Assembly: GCF_007828835.1 (NCBI RefSeq)
Contig: NZ_VIVL01000006.1
Span: 248,001-312,000 of the forward strand
Reading direction: 5' to 3'
DNA length: 64,000 nucleotides
Origin: Variovorax beijingensis
Lineage (GTDB): Bacteria; Pseudomonadota; Gammaproteobacteria; Burkholderiales; Burkholderiaceae_C
Shown: in pieces, positions 50,937-59,360 of the stretch
Position numbering within the stretch: the first letter of the stretch is position 1
Layout: each line of letters begins with the position of its first letter
Notes under the pieces: model-generated
Database searches by the model: none
The model's input: the letters and a program-made list of their open reading frames with translations, nothing else
What the model was told of the DNA's origin: nothing
Program-made: the position numbers and the translations under genes

Positions 50937-52036
50937 CAGTCGTGCTCCCTTTCGAACAGCGCGGCCACCGCCACGCTCGGTGCGCACACCTGCGCCCAGC
51001 CGGCGGTGCCCGCGGGCGCATGGCGGGCGACGTTTGCCACGTCGCTGCCATAGGCGGCAAAGTGGCGCGGCACGGCTCCCGCGCCTTCGCCCTCCGCAGC
51101 GACCGCGGCCAGGCCGGGCACCAGGAAGGCGCCGCAGCCCGCGCTCACCGCCACGGCATCGCGCGAGAGCGCATGCGCCGCCAGCACACCGCGCAGCTGC
51201 GCACCGATGGCCTCCACCTGTGCCGCGCGCCAGGCGCGTGCGAGTTGAAGCCATTCTTCGGCGGATGCATCGCGCTCGTCCAGCCCCACCATGCGCGCAA
51301 GGCGCTGGCGCGTGGCTGGCAGGCTCTTGGCCGCGTTGTCGGCGCTGGGGTGCAGGTCGTGCGCGGGATCGAGTTCGCCGCACAGGCGATAGACGTCGGC
51401 CGTGGTGGCGAAGAACTCGTTCATCACGTGCCTTGCCTGGCCGCGCCATTCGATGCGCTGGGCAAGCGCGCACACCGGCGTGCGCACCACGCCGTGGTAG
51501 GCGAGTTCGCCGGTCACCAGGCGCTCGGCATCGCTGCGGCTGGTGGTCAGCACGCGCCGGTTGCCGAAGGCGATCAGGTCGGTGGTGGTGCTGCCGATGT
51601 CGACCAGCACGCCTTCGGCAAACACCAGCGCGGCATGCCGCGCGGTCGCGAGCCAGTTGGCCGAGGCGATGTGCTCCCAGTGCCGTGCCACATCCGCGGC
51701 GGCGCACCAGCCGGCATCGCCGGCAAAGAAGTGCAGGGCGCCCGATGGCGCGGGAAGCGATGCCGCCAGCGCCGCGGCAATGCCGCGCACGCCGGCTTCG
51801 CGGTCGGGAAACAGGTCGACCATCTCGCCCGTCATGGTGACGGCATGCTGCGCGGATGCAAGCGCGGGCCAGCGCGTGCTTGCGGCCTGCAGCGCACGCG
51901 CCAGATGGTCGAGGCCCTGCCAGAGCGGACAGCCCCACTGCGCCACGTCGACCACCTCGCCGCCTTGCAGCAGGCAGGCCTTGACATGGGCGCCGCCGAT
52001 GTCCCAGCCGATGGTGGTGCGTTCAGGCGTCGGCAC
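50936..52036 (-). CDS. Hydantoinase/oxoprolinase-like H4MPT-linked protein (MfnF-like)
   Basis: 366 residues from a GTG at 52036. ASKHA-type nucleotide motifs TIGWDIGGAHVKAC and GVLVDIGSTTTDLIAFG are visible. Members of this family in methanogens (MfnF) join the furan unit to the tyramine-glutamate part of methanofuran; here the product would be methylofuran. The GTG overlaps the preceding ATP-grasp gene by 14 bases. An upstream ATG at 52147 is in frame but lies in coding sequence of that gene. Confidence 0.8.
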   Translation of the reverse strand: MPTPERTTIGWDIGGAHVKACLLQGGEVVDVAQWGCPLWQGLDHLARALQAASTRWPALASAQHAVTMTGEMVDLFPDREAGVRGIAAALAASLPAPSGALHFFAGDAGWCAAADVARHWEHIASANWLATARHAALVFAEGVLVDIGSTTTDLIAFGNRRVLTTSRSDAERLVTGELAYHGVVRTPVCALAQRIEWRGQARHVMNEFFATTADVYRLCGELDPAHDLHPSADNAAKSLPATRQRLARMVGLDERDASAEEWLQLARAWRAAQVEAIGAQLRGVLAAHALSRDAVAVSAGCGAFLVPGLAAVAAEGEGAGAVPRHFAAYGSDVANVARHAPAGTAGWAQVCAPSVAVAALFEREHD

Positions 52037-53012
52037 GCGCAAGTTCCCGTTCTGGAGTGCCGCCGCCGTGCCGGCGGTCTGCCAGCAGCTCCGCTGCGAG
52101 GTTGCGGCCCAGCGCCGCGGAGAGCCCGACGTAGGCACAGGTGACACGCGGATTGACCTCGATCACCACCGGCCCGCGCTGCGGGTGCCAGACCAGGTCG
52201 ATGCCCGCGAAGCCGCGCAGCCCGGGGATGGCGCGCGCCACCTGCATGGCCAGCGCGGCCAGGTCATGCCGGCGCGGATCGCCGCGGCCCACCGCATCGA
52301 CGGTCACGCCATCGAAAGACAGCCTGCCGTGCGCATCGATCGAAATGCATTGGCGGTTGATGCTCAGCATTTCGGCATTCTGCTCCGTGCACAGCAGCGA
52401 GAGGCTCAGGGCTTCACCCTCGATCCAGGGCTCGAGCGTCAAGGTGGCGCCGGCCTGCGCGCGCAGGGCCTGGTCTTCGAGCGCATCGGCGTGGTGGGTG
52501 TGCACGTGGGTGGCCACGCCGCCGGCGCCATCGTCGGGCTTGACCACCCAGCGTGCGATATCGAGTGCTTCGGCAAAGGCCAGCGGTGTCTGCACGCCGT
52601 GCGCGGCCAGGTGCGCGAGTGTCGCTTTCTTGCCGGCCGTGAGCTCGATGGCTTCGGCGCTGCAGCCGAGCCAGCGTGCATCACCCACCGTGCGCTGGAA
52701 GCGCGCGAGCAGGCCGTCCGTCTCGGGTGCGACCAGCCACACCAGGTCGTGCAGCAGGCTCTGCCGCGCGACGAAGTCGAAGGCCGATTCGTTGGCGCGG
52801 GCCCGCAGTGGCACGGCACCTGCGGGCAGGGTGTTTCCCGGTTCGCAGACCGCCGCGGAGACCGAACAATCGGCGGCGCGCACCAGGTCCGCCACCATGG
52901 CATCGCGCATCGACAGGCCCAGCGGCAAAAGCTCGTCGGCTGCGGCGTCGTCGCCGTAGTCGCTCCAGCCGCCGCCACTGAGATACTCGTAGACAAAAAC
53001 GCGTTGGGTCAT
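52023..53012 (-). CDS. ATP-grasp protein of the methylofuran run (MfnD-like)
   Basis: 329 residues. N-terminus VFVYEYLSGGGWSDYG, ATP-binding WVVKPDDGAGG, and metal motif VVIEVNPRVTCAYVG. It resembles MfnD, the tyramine-glutamate ligase of methanofuran synthesis; bacterial methylofuran may use tyrosine instead, so substrate is left open. First gene of a three-gene minus run, 38 bases from the divergent HisA-like gene. Confidence 0.8.
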   Translation of the reverse strand: MTQRVFVYEYLSGGGWSDYGDDAAADELLPLGLSMRDAMVADLVRAADCSVSAAVCEPGNTLPAGAVPLRARANESAFDFVARQSLLHDLVWLVAPETDGLLARFQRTVGDARWLGCSAEAIELTAGKKATLAHLAAHGVQTPLAFAEALDIARWVVKPDDGAGGVATHVHTHHADALEDQALRAQAGATLTLEPWIEGEALSLSLLCTEQNAEMLSINRQCISIDAHGRLSFDGVTVDAVGRGDPRRHDLAALAMQVARAIPGLRGFAGIDLVWHPQRGPVVIEVNPRVTCAYVGLSAALGRNLAAELLADRRHGGGTPERELARADA

Positions 53013-53050
53013 TTCATCATCCACTTTCCGGGCTCTTCCCCATCTTTCCC

Positions 53051-53785
53051 ATGACTTCCGAACTGAACCTGATCCCTGTCGTCGACCTGCTGAAGGGCCA
53101 GGTGGTGCGGGCCGTGCGCGGCGACCGCAAGGCCTACCGGCCGATCGTGTCGGCGCTGTGCGCCAGCAGCGATCCGGTGACGGTGGCGCGCATCCTGTGC
53201 GAACACTGCGCGGCGCGCCAGCTGTACGTGGCCGACCTCGATGCCCTGCAGGGCGGGGCGGTGCAGACCGGCGTGCTGGCCGATCTGCTGCAGGCACTGC
53301 CGGACATCGAGCTGTGGCTGGATGCCGGCCTGGCGGACGCATCGGCCGGCCAGGCGCTGCGCGAGCAGCTGGCGCCGTACGCGTCGCGCATCGTGCTGGT
53401 GTTCGGCAGCGAATCGCTGCGTTCGCGCGAGGCGCTGGAGCGCTGTTTCGAGGCCACGGCCGCCGATGGCGCCGGCGATTCCGGAGCGGCGCTGTCGCTG
53501 GACCGGCGCGATGGCCAGCGGCTCGATGCCGCCGGCTGCTGGGACGCGGTGGAACTGTGGCCGAAGCGGCTGATCGTGATGACGCTGGAGCGCGTCGGCT
53601 CCGGCGCCGGCCCCGACCTGGAAACCCTGCAGGAGGTGAGGCGCCTGGCGCCGGGCGCCATGGTGATGGGTGCCGGCGGGATCCGCAGCGAGGACGACCT
53701 GGCGCGGGCGAGTGCCGCCGGCGCCGACGCCTGGCTGGTGGCCAGCGCACTGCACGACCTGCAACTGCCACGCGTGCGCCGCTGA
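53051..53785 (+). CDS. HisA/HisF-related TIM-barrel protein
   Basis: 244 residues. HisA-like start LIPVVDLLKGQVVRAVRGDR and two phosphate-binding regions (VADLDALQGG, VMGAGGIRSEDDL). The set differs from biosynthetic HisA, and homologues occur in H4MPT clusters of methylotrophs and methanogens. Substrate unknown. It is followed by a 230-base gap with the sigma-54 promoter of fhcB. Confidence 0.82.
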   Translation: MTSELNLIPVVDLLKGQVVRAVRGDRKAYRPIVSALCASSDPVTVARILCEHCAARQLYVADLDALQGGAVQTGVLADLLQALPDIELWLDAGLADASAGQALREQLAPYASRIVLVFGSESLRSREALERCFEATAADGAGDSGAALSLDRRDGQRLDAAGCWDAVELWPKRLIVMTLERVGSGAGPDLETLQEVRRLAPGAMVMGAGGIRSEDDLARASAAGADAWLVASALHDLQLPRVRR

Positions 53786-54017
53786 TCTGCCGAAGCCGGT
53801 GCGACGAGGGTGGGTGAGGCGTGCCATCAGCCCGCTGTACACACGAACCGTGCCATCCATCGGCGCACTCGCTTGCCCGGCCGCGGGCCGCTGCCGGCAC
53901 GCATTGACCGCCAAAAGCGCAACACTCTGTCTCACATTGTGTGTGTCATCCGGGCCCCGTCCCAAGGCGCGGCGGCCCTGCGGGTGAATGGCACATGGCT
54001 TGCGTGGTGGCCTGCCC
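53786..54017. promoter_or_regulatory. Control region between the HisA-like gene and fhcB
   Basis: 232 bases without a gene. It contains a CACATTGTG palindrome (53933-53941) and the -24/-12 element at 53989-54003. A TTGACC sits near 53914 without a clear -10. Confidence 0.5.
53989..54003 (+). promoter_or_regulatory. Sigma-54 (-24/-12) promoter before fhcB
   Basis: TGGCAC (53989-53994), five bases, TTGC (54000-54003): the required GG-N10-GC spacing and all ten consensus positions match. The predicted transcript would start near 54015. This leaves almost no leader before the ATG at 54018 and makes GTG 54039 a possible translation start. Confidence 0.6.
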
Positions 54018-55241
54018 ATGAATGAACCCGACACTGCCGTGCCAACCGGCAATGCCCCCTGGACCTGCCCCTTTTGCCCGCTGCTGTGCGACACCTTCGG
54101 CGTCGAGGCGGGCACGCCGTTGAAGCTCGTGGGCGGCGACTGCCCGCGCGCGCGCAAGGCGCTCGCCAACTTCGACGCCTCGGGTGGCGCGGCGCAGCCC
54201 CAGGTCGGTGGCCAGGACTGCGATCTGGACACGGCGCTCGGCAAGGCCGCCTCGCTGCTCGCGGCCAGCCGCCAGCCCCTGTTCGGCGGCCTCGGCACCG
54301 ACGTCGCGGGCGCCAGGGCGCTCTATGCGCTGGCCTGCGAAACCGGTGCCATCTGCGATCCGGCCCAGGGAGCGGCGCTGATGCACGGCCTGCGCGCGCT
54401 GCAGGACCGCGGCGGCTTCAGCACCACGCTGGCGGAAGCGAGGACGCGGGCCGACCTGATCGTCTGCATGACCGAGGAGCCGGCGGCGCACTACCCGGAG
54501 TTCTTCCGGCGCATCGGCGTGGGCGAGCGGGAGGGCGTGGCCGTGGAAACGCTGCCGCTGCACGGCGACCTCTTCGACACCGTGGCAATGCTCGCCGCAC
54601 TCGTGGCGGGCCGTGTTTCGAAAGACGATGCCCGCGTGCCGGCCGATCTGGCGGCGCTCGCGGCGCGGCTGCAGGCGGCGCGCTATGCGGTGCTGGTGTA
54701 CGAATCGGGCCGGCTGCCGGCGCAGGGCGCGCTGATCATCGAGGCGATCCAGCGCATCGTCGCCACGCTCAACCGCAGCACGCGCGCGGCCTCGCTGCCG
54801 CTGGGCGGCGGGGACGGGGCTTCCACCGTGAACCAGGTGTTCGCCTGGCTCTCGGGCCTGCCGTTGCGTTCGCGCGCCGGGCCGCTGGGCCTGGAGCATG
54901 AGCCGCTGTGCTTCGATGCCGAGCGCCTGCTCGCCGACGGCGCGGCCGACACGCTGCTGTGGGTGTCGAGCTACGGCCCCGAGCCAGCGCCGCCAGCCGC
55001 GGGCATGCCGCGCATCGTGCTCGGCCATCCGGGCATGCCCCTGCTGCGGGACGCGCACGAGCTGGTGTTCATTCCCGTGTCGACGCCCGGCATCGGTTCC
55101 GCCGGCCATCTGTTCCGCACCGACGGCTCGGTGCTGCTGCCGCTGCGGCCTGTGTACGACGACGGGCTGCCGGGCGTGGCCGAGGTGGTCCGGCGCCTGA
55201 CGCAGGCAGTGCAGGCGCTGAAGAAGGGGCGTGTGCAATGA
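54018..55241 (+). CDS. fhcB: Formyltransferase/hydrolase complex subunit B
   Basis: 407 residues, homologous to the molybdopterin-type subunit B of formylmethanofuran dehydrogenase. The N-terminal WTCPFCPLLCDTFG and GDCPRARKAL are characteristic. In bacteria the complex works as formyltransferase/hydrolase and this subunit has no dehydrogenase role. ATG at 53988 would overlap the promoter; ATG 54018 and GTG 54039 are both possible. Stop overlaps fhcA (ATGA). Confidence 0.92.
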   Translation: MNEPDTAVPTGNAPWTCPFCPLLCDTFGVEAGTPLKLVGGDCPRARKALANFDASGGAAQPQVGGQDCDLDTALGKAASLLAASRQPLFGGLGTDVAGARALYALACETGAICDPAQGAALMHGLRALQDRGGFSTTLAEARTRADLIVCMTEEPAAHYPEFFRRIGVGEREGVAVETLPLHGDLFDTVAMLAALVAGRVSKDDARVPADLAALAARLQAARYAVLVYESGRLPAQGALIIEAIQRIVATLNRSTRAASLPLGGGDGASTVNQVFAWLSGLPLRSRAGPLGLEHEPLCFDAERLLADGAADTLLWVSSYGPEPAPPAAGMPRIVLGHPGMPLLRDAHELVFIPVSTPGIGSAGHLFRTDGSVLLPLRPVYDDGLPGVAEVVRRLTQAVQALKKGRVQ

Positions 55242-56920
55242 CGGCGACGCTACGCTTGCGCGGCGGCCGCGTCATCGATCCCGCGAATGGCCGCGACGAG
55301 GTGCGCGACCTGTACGTGCGCGATGGCCGCATGGTCGAGCTCGCACCGAACGAAGCCGCCACCGAGGAGATCGACATCGGCGGCTGCATCGTGATGGCCG
55401 GCGGCATCGACATGCACACCCACATCGGCGGCGGCAAGGTCAACCTCGCGCGCATGCTGCTGCCTGAAGACCACCGCGCCAACGCCAACCCCATTGCGCT
55501 GCCCGACAATCTGCTCGAGCTTGCCTCGTGCGGCACCTGCACGCCGGGCACGCTGGCCACCGGCTACCGCTATGTCGAGATGGGCTACACGGCGGCCTTC
55601 GAGCCGGCCATGATGGCCTGCAATGCGCGCCACGCGCACATGGAGATGGGCGACACGCCGATCCTCGACCACGGCGCCTACGTGATGCTCGGCAACGACG
55701 AGCTGTTTCTGCGCATGCTGGCCGAGGGCTGGGACTTCGAGCGCATCCGCGACTACGCGGGCTGGACCATCAACGCCAGCAAGGCGATGGGCGTGAAGGT
55801 GGTGAACCCCGGCGGCATCTCGGCCTTCAAGTTCAACCAGCGAAAGCTCGACGTCGACGAGAACCATGTGCACTGGCAGGTCACGCCGCGGCAGGTGGTG
55901 CACACGCTGGCGCGCGCGCTGCGCGAGCTTGGGGTGCCGCATCCGCTGCACATCCACGGCAGCAACCTGGGCGTGGCCGGCAACATCCAGTCCACGCTCG
56001 ACACCATCGCCGCGCTCGACGGCCTGCCCGGGCACCTGACGCACATCCAGTTCCACGCCTATGGCACCGAGGGGCCGAAGAAGTTCTCCTCGGCCGCGCT
56101 GCAGCTCGCCGAGGTGGTGAATGCGAACAGGAACGTCAGCATCGACGTCGGCCAGATCATGTTCGGCCAGACCGTCACGGCCTCGGGCGACACCATGCGC
56201 CAGCATGCGCAGTCGGGCCTGGCCGATCCGCGCAAGTGGATCGGCGCCGACATCGAGTGCGAGGCCGGCTGCGGCGTGGTGCCGTTCCGCTACCGCGAGC
56301 AGAGCTACGTGAATGCGCTGCAGTGGGTCATCGGGCTGGAGATCTTCCTGCTGGTCGACGATCCGTGGCGCGTGGTGCTGACCACCGACCATCCCAACGG
56401 CGGCCCGTTCACGAGCTATCCGCACCTGATCCGCCTGCTGATGGACCGCAGCTTTCGCGAGGAACAGCTCGCCAAGCTGCATCCCGAGGTGGCGGCCCAG
56501 GCCGCGCTGCGCTCGATCACGCGCGAGCTCTCGCTCTACGAGATCGCGATCATGACCCGCGCCGGCCCCGCGCGGCTGCTGGGCCTGCGCGACCGCGGCC
56601 ACCTGGGCGCGGGCGCGGCAGCCGACATTGCGGTGTACCGCGAGAACGCCGACCGCGAGGCCATGTTCGCGACGCCCGAATACGTGTTCAAGGACGGCGT
56701 GCTGGTCTCGCGCGCGGGCCGCGTCACGGCGGCGCCGGTGGGCGGCACGCACTTCGTCGCGCCCGACTACGACCGCGGCATCGAGAAGCGGCTGCGCCGG
56801 CACCTGGCGGCGCAGGGCTCGGTCAACTTCGACCACATCGCCATCGGGCACGACGAGCTGTGCCAATGCTGCAACGGCGGGCGCCTGCTGCCGGCCGAGT
56901 GCTTCAAGGAGTCGTCGTGA
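55238..56920 (+). CDS. fhcA: Formyltransferase/hydrolase complex subunit A
   Basis: Amidohydrolase that releases formate from formyl-methylofuran. 560 residues; metal site MHTHIGGGKVN (H60, H62), INASKAMGVKVVNPGG (metal-bridging Lys region), PLHIHGSNLG and the catalytic aspartate in LTTDHPNGG. Order B-A-D-C is usual for Fhc. Overlaps by ATGA upstream and TGATG downstream. Confidence 0.95.
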   Translation: MTATLRLRGGRVIDPANGRDEVRDLYVRDGRMVELAPNEAATEEIDIGGCIVMAGGIDMHTHIGGGKVNLARMLLPEDHRANANPIALPDNLLELASCGTCTPGTLATGYRYVEMGYTAAFEPAMMACNARHAHMEMGDTPILDHGAYVMLGNDELFLRMLAEGWDFERIRDYAGWTINASKAMGVKVVNPGGISAFKFNQRKLDVDENHVHWQVTPRQVVHTLARALRELGVPHPLHIHGSNLGVAGNIQSTLDTIAALDGLPGHLTHIQFHAYGTEGPKKFSSAALQLAEVVNANRNVSIDVGQIMFGQTVTASGDTMRQHAQSGLADPRKWIGADIECEAGCGVVPFRYREQSYVNALQWVIGLEIFLLVDDPWRVVLTTDHPNGGPFTSYPHLIRLLMDRSFREEQLAKLHPEVAAQAALRSITRELSLYEIAIMTRAGPARLLGLRDRGHLGAGAAADIAVYRENADREAMFATPEYVFKDGVLVSRAGRVTAAPVGGTHFVAPDYDRGIEKRLRRHLAAQGSVNFDHIAIGHDELCQCCNGGRLLPAECFKESS

Positions 56921-57870
56921 TGGGTCTGGAGCGCAACGGCGTCGTCATCGACGAAACTTTTGCCGAGGCCTTTCCGATGAAGGCCACGCGCATCCTCATC
57001 ACGGCGCACAACATGGCGTGGGCGCGCCACGCGGCGGTGTCGGCCACGGGCTTTGCGACCTCGGTGATCGCCTGCGGCTGCGAGGCCGGCATCGAGCGCG
57101 AGATATTGCCGGACGAATCGCCCGACGGCCGGCCTGGCGTGAGCGTGCTGATGTTCTCGATGTCGGGCAAGGAGCTCGGCAAGCAGCTCGAGCGCCGCGT
57201 CGGCCAGTGCGTGCTGACCTGTCCCACCACCGCGGTGTTCGCGGGCCTGCCGCGCGGCGCGCCCGGCAGCGACGTGGCCGCGCTCGGCAAGAACCTGCGC
57301 TTCTTCGGGGACGGCTGGCAGATCTCGAAGGTGATCGATGGCGTGCGCTACTGGCGCGTGCCGGTGATGGACGGCGAATTCGTCGCGCAGGAAGACACGC
57401 CCGTGGTGAAGGCCGTGGGCGGCGGCAACCTGCTGCTGCTGGCGCGCGACACCGATGCCGCACTGGCGGCCGCCGAGGCCGCCGTGGCGGCGATGAAGCG
57501 GCTGCCCAATGTGGTGATGCCGTTTCCGGGCGGCGTGGTGCGATCGGGCTCGAAGGTCGGCAGCCGCTATGCGAACCTCAACGCCTCGACCAACGATGCC
57601 TTCTGCCCGAGCCTCGTGGGGCTGGTGGCGCACAGCGAACTGGCGGGCGGCGCCTCCGCCCAGGCGATCGGCTGCGTGATGGAAATCGTGATCGACGGCC
57701 TGACCGAGGCCGACGTGGGTGCCGCCATGCGCGTGGGCATGGAAGCCGCCATTGCCATCGGACCGGCGGGCGGCCTGCTGCGCATTTCGGCCGGCAACTA
57801 CGGCGGCAAGCTGGGGCCGTTCCATTTCCATCTGCACAGGCTGCTGGGCGCGGCGGGGGATGCACCATGA
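56920..57870 (+). CDS. fhcD: Formyltransferase/hydrolase complex subunit D (Ftr)
   Basis: Formylmethanofuran:H4MPT formyltransferase. 316 residues; begins MGLERNGVVIDETFAEAFPMKATR and has MSGKELGKQLERRVGQCVLTCPTTAVFAG and LPNVVMPFPGGVVRSGSKVGS. ATG at 56920 overlaps the fhcA stop by one base; a GTG at 56917 is in frame. Confidence 0.94.
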   Translation: MGLERNGVVIDETFAEAFPMKATRILITAHNMAWARHAAVSATGFATSVIACGCEAGIEREILPDESPDGRPGVSVLMFSMSGKELGKQLERRVGQCVLTCPTTAVFAGLPRGAPGSDVAALGKNLRFFGDGWQISKVIDGVRYWRVPVMDGEFVAQEDTPVVKAVGGGNLLLLARDTDAALAAAEAAVAAMKRLPNVVMPFPGGVVRSGSKVGSRYANLNASTNDAFCPSLVGLVAHSELAGGASAQAIGCVMEIVIDGLTEADVGAAMRVGMEAAIAIGPAGGLLRISAGNYGGKLGPFHFHLHRLLGAAGDAP

Positions 57871-58697
57871 GCGGATGGCATTTCAGGTTGCGGCAGGTGC
57901 CGGCGTTGCGCGTCGATCTGCGTGGCGTCACGCCGACCGCGCTGGCGGAACTCTCGGCTGCGCAGATTGGGCAGCTGCCCGTGGGCCATGGCAACGCGAT
58001 GCTGCCGCTGGCCGAACTGTTCGATGTTGCGAAGGGCACGGAAGAGGGCACGCTTCGCTTCGAAGGCGTTCTCGAGCGCTTCGACCGCATCGGCTGGCAG
58101 ATGGACGGCGGGCGCATCCACGTCGAAGGCCATGCCGGCCACTATGCGGGCGGCTGCATGCGCGGCGGCGCGCTGCAGATCGATGGCAGCGCCGGCCTGC
58201 TGGCCGCCTGCGAAATGGCCGGCGGCAGCATCGAGGTGAAGGGCGACGTCGGCGATTTCGCGGCCAGCACCTTGCCCGGCAGCATGGACGGCATGCGCGG
58301 CGGCACCTTCGTGGTCCATGGCCATGCGGGCGAGCGCTTCGGCGACCGCATGCGCCGCGGGTCCGCGCTGGTCCATGGCGATGCGGGCGCGTTCCTGGGC
58401 TCGCGCATGGTGGCGGGCACGATCGCCGTGGGTGGCAAGGCCGGCGCGCATGCGGGCTACGGCATGCGCCGCGGCAGCATCGTCTTCGCAGCGACGGGCG
58501 CGGCGTTGCCTGCGGGCATCGAGACGGCGCTGACCTTCGTGCCGAACCGGACTGCAACGCCGGTCTTCTGGGCCCTGCTGTCGCGCGATCTCGCGCGCCA
58601 CGGCGGAGCTTTTGCGGCCTTGCCCAGGCGCCGAATCGAACGCCACCTCGGCGATCTCTCGGCCGACGGCAAAGGCGAACTCATCGCGTGCCTATGA
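57867..58697 (+). CDS. fhcC: Formyltransferase/hydrolase complex subunit C
   Basis: 276 residues with GXGXG-type beta-helix repeats (HAGHYAGGCMRGGALQIDG, GERFGDRMRRGSALVHGDAG, AGYGMRRGSIVF), like the C-terminal domain of glutamate synthase and FmdC/FwdC. Structural/assembly subunit of Fhc. ATGA-coupled to fhcD. A stem and possible repeat follow its stop. Confidence 0.94.
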   Translation: MSGWHFRLRQVPALRVDLRGVTPTALAELSAAQIGQLPVGHGNAMLPLAELFDVAKGTEEGTLRFEGVLERFDRIGWQMDGGRIHVEGHAGHYAGGCMRGGALQIDGSAGLLAACEMAGGSIEVKGDVGDFAASTLPGSMDGMRGGTFVVHGHAGERFGDRMRRGSALVHGDAGAFLGSRMVAGTIAVGGKAGAHAGYGMRRGSIVFAATGAALPAGIETALTFVPNRTATPVFWALLSRDLARHGGAFAALPRRRIERHLGDLSADGKGELIACL

Positions 58698-58770
58698 CTC
58701 GCCCCCAAGCTTCGTGTCGCTTCGCCAACCCCCTACCGGGGGCAACACCAGCGGCCCGGCAAAGCCGGTT
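58698..58770. repeat. Possible dispersed intergenic repeat, copy 2, with hairpin
   Basis: GCCCCCAAGC, a CGCTTCGC string, a CCCCC-TACC-GGGGG stem (58729-58742) and GCGGCCCGGCAAAGCCGG follow the fhcC stop. It resembles the inverted sequence at 29560-29612. The stem may reduce read-through from fhcC into fae2. Confidence 0.35.
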
Positions 58771-58824
58771 CCGCGGTGTTTCTGGAATGGTTCTCGGTTT
58801 CTTCTAACCTCGTTTGTTTTGTTT

Positions 58825-59358
58825 ATGACGCATCCCTATCTTTTCCACGCCGGCGAAGCCACCGTCCTCGCCAAGGAAGGCCAGTTCACCGATGCCATGC
58901 CCGAGATCCTGATCGGCGCCACCGATGGCCCCGTGGGCCAGGCCTTCGCCAACATGATGGCGCAGAGCAAGGGCCACACCGCGATGTTCGCGATCCGCGC
59001 CTGCAACCAGCTCGTGCGGCCCGCGACCATCATGGTGCCCAAGGTCACGCTGAAGGACGCGGCCAACATCGACCTGTTCGGCGGCGTGGTGCAGAGCGCA
59101 ACGGCCGATGCGGTGGTCGATTGCCTGATCGATGGCATCATTCCCCGGGAACATGCCAACACGCTGTGCATCATCAGCCTGGTGTGGATCGATCCGCGCT
59201 GCGCCAAGGACCAGAACCTCGACAAGAAAGACATGTACCGCACCAACTACGAAGCCACCAAGCTCGCGATCCGGCGTGCGCTGAACAACGAGCCGTCGGT
59301 GGACGAGCTGATCGCCAATCGCCACCGCATCAAGCACGACATGGACGACTGGAGCTGA
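58825..59358 (+). CDS. Fae paralogue lacking the catalytic histidine
   Basis: 177 residues, clearly of the Fae family (GATDGPVGQAFANMMAQSKGHTAMFAIRACN, PATIMVPKVTLKDA, RTNYEATKLAIRRAL). Where Fae has AHIDLIIG with catalytic His22, this protein has AMPEILIG with Met25, so formaldehyde activation by the known mechanism is unlikely. A regulatory, sensing or binding role is possible. GTTTATG start without strong ribosome-binding site; pabBC follows after two bases. Confidence 0.9.
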   Translation: MTHPYLFHAGEATVLAKEGQFTDAMPEILIGATDGPVGQAFANMMAQSKGHTAMFAIRACNQLVRPATIMVPKVTLKDAANIDLFGGVVQSATADAVVDCLIDGIIPREHANTLCIISLVWIDPRCAKDQNLDKKDMYRTNYEATKLAIRRALNNEPSVDELIANRHRIKHDMDDWS

Positions 59359-59360
59359 CC

